From Stagonosporopsis chrysanthemi (lineage: Eukaryota > Ascomycota > Dothideomycetes > Pleosporales > Didymellaceae), in contig JAFISE010000067.1 of assembly GCA_022560025.1 (NCBI GenBank), positions 96,475 through 160,474 of the forward strand: a stretch of DNA of 64,000 nucleotides, read 5' to 3'. Shown piece by piece: positions 62,758-64,000 of the stretch (within the stretch, counting starts at the first letter, position 1; every line of letters starts with the position of its first letter). Under the pieces are notes generated by a model, which saw nothing but the letters and a program-made list of their open reading frames with translations, was not told where the DNA came from and made no database searches. The position numbers were made by a program, and so were the translations under genes.

Positions 62758-63390
62758 ACTCTCTGAAGACAAACGACTTCCGACCGCCGACGACGACGAC
62801 CAGTGTTACACGCGAACACATCGCTCCGTAGCCGACTGCGACGTCACAGGGTCTCAGGCTGCTCAAAAGCCTCTCGTCGAGGCCAGCAAGGGTGTTCTGA
62901 AGCAAGCAGACCTGATATGGAATGATGTGACGATCAAAAGCTAGTCCAGCGATACCACATAGACGAAGGAATGAAAGAAGTACACAGTTAGCAGCATCGC
63001 GCTGTTCAATAGCCTTTGAGCCTTGCGGCATGCTGATCATGCGAAGCTCCAGTGATTTGCATTTGAGGGTCTGCCGCCATGCCAGGAGCTATCACTGCGA
63101 GAGGTGCAGGGCACTTTGCTTTCGAAATCTGACCTTGTGCACATAGTTTGCATCACCATCATCTAACCCTCAAGCTATAGTCCAAGCAAAGCCGTCCTGC
63201 ATCTATGTTTCGCTCGCTCTGCACAGTGCCCACCTCCGACTACATCGGCAGTTAAACCCCCCATCACGTCATCACGTGCCGTTTGCACGCAGCAGTGTTA
63301 TAGAAGCATCCCGAACCCTCCTTGCACTCTTCCTCTTCTTCCCCACCCCCCACACACCTTTGTCTACACCATCAAAATGTGGATACTGGC
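62758..63390. other. Downstream flank of CCT5
   Basis: No supported gene; short frames only. Confidence 0.45.
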
Positions 63391-63830
63391 AGTGCATGTC
63401 TGCGCCCCTCGTTCTTCTTGGCATCTCAAAATCGAAAATCCGCAACCCATGTCTTGTTTTTCTCTATCTATTCAAAAAAAAAGAACGACATAAACGAGCG
63501 ATATATGCGTCTGTGTCTTCCTGGCCAGATGGAGATGTCAAATCAAAATAGTACAATCTACAAACATGTGTTCTTTTCCTGCCTACAAAAAGTAGATGTG
63601 CAGTCAACATATGTGTCTGCGCCGTCCCGGCTCTTCTGCAATCTGAAAACCACGCGTCCTATGTTCGACAACCTCCTTCTGCCTACCGTCCTCTTCCTCT
63701 CTGCCGACCATAAAACGATGGCTAACGACGTTATGTGCGTCTGCGTCTTGCCGGCTTTTCTTGCGTCCGGGAAAGACTTTCATCAAACTGCTAAGTGTCC
63801 TTTCTGCTTGTCTCTGCGCGGCGTTTGGGC
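63391..63830. repeat. Diverged tandem repeat, four units of about 107-122 bp
   Basis: A core of the form ATGYGTCTGYGYCNTNCYGGC recurs at about 63395, 63503, 63610 and 63731. Each core is followed by a C/T-rich segment and an A-rich segment; before units 2 and 4 there is CATAAA(A)CGA. Units are diverged (perhaps 55-70% alike by eye) but keep order and spacing. No coding frame runs through them. Confidence 0.55.
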
Positions 63831-63859
63831 TGGTGCAATGTTGAGGATTAGAAATCTAA

Positions 63860-64000
<141 letters not shown>

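Overview
The window reads as nuclear DNA of a filamentous ascomycete (Pezizomycotina). A Dothideomycete such as a member of the Pleosporales is my best guess, but this is inference from gene content and intron style. Genes are mostly 0.5-2.5 kb. They are interrupted by short introns (about 44-70 nt) with GTRNGY-like donors and CTRAY-like branch points, and both strands are used evenly. I found no tRNA, rRNA, CRISPR array or prokaryote-style operon.

Left part (1-13 kb): a six-span membrane protein; an unusual fusion of a short-chain dehydrogenase and an NmrA-like domain; a poorly resolved small locus; a secreted, probably GPI-anchored 5'-nucleotidase; a hypothetical protein; and a three-exon alpha/beta hydrolase. 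Next (13-24.5 kb) come a secreted L-amino-acid oxidase and, transcribed away from it, a secreted RidA/YjgF imine deaminase. Between these two sits a 163-bp mariner-like MITE. A GNAT acetyltransferase, a SIS-domain sugar-phosphate isomerase-like gene that may be cut short, an unresolved multi-exon locus and a glyoxalase-like protein follow.

Middle (25-46 kb): a J-domain protein; an MCT-like MFS transporter; a head-to-head copper-uptake pair (Ctr-type transporter and metalloreductase) sharing a 487-bp promoter; an NCS1 permease; a long gene-poor stretch; a secreted GH43 enzyme; a second foldback MITE; a large membrane protein; and an AIM9-like mitochondrial APH-fold protein. An AT-rich stretch follows with an ankyrin fragment broken by a stop.

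Right part (47-64 kb): an F-box protein; a GPI-anchored cutinase-family enzyme; a siderophore transporter whose upstream DNA carries two exact SreA-type ATCWGATAA sites; a second F-box protein; a tiny membrane peptide; and the heterochromatin protein HP1 head-to-head with the chaperonin subunit CCT5. The window closes with a diverged tandem repeat of about 107-122 bp and a TCTGC microsatellite.

The gene sets that appear to work together are copper reduction plus import, iron-siderophore uptake under a GATA factor, and extracellular amino-acid oxidation plus imine hydrolysis. Exon joins were worked out by hand from splice signals and reading phase; no transcript or database evidence was available.
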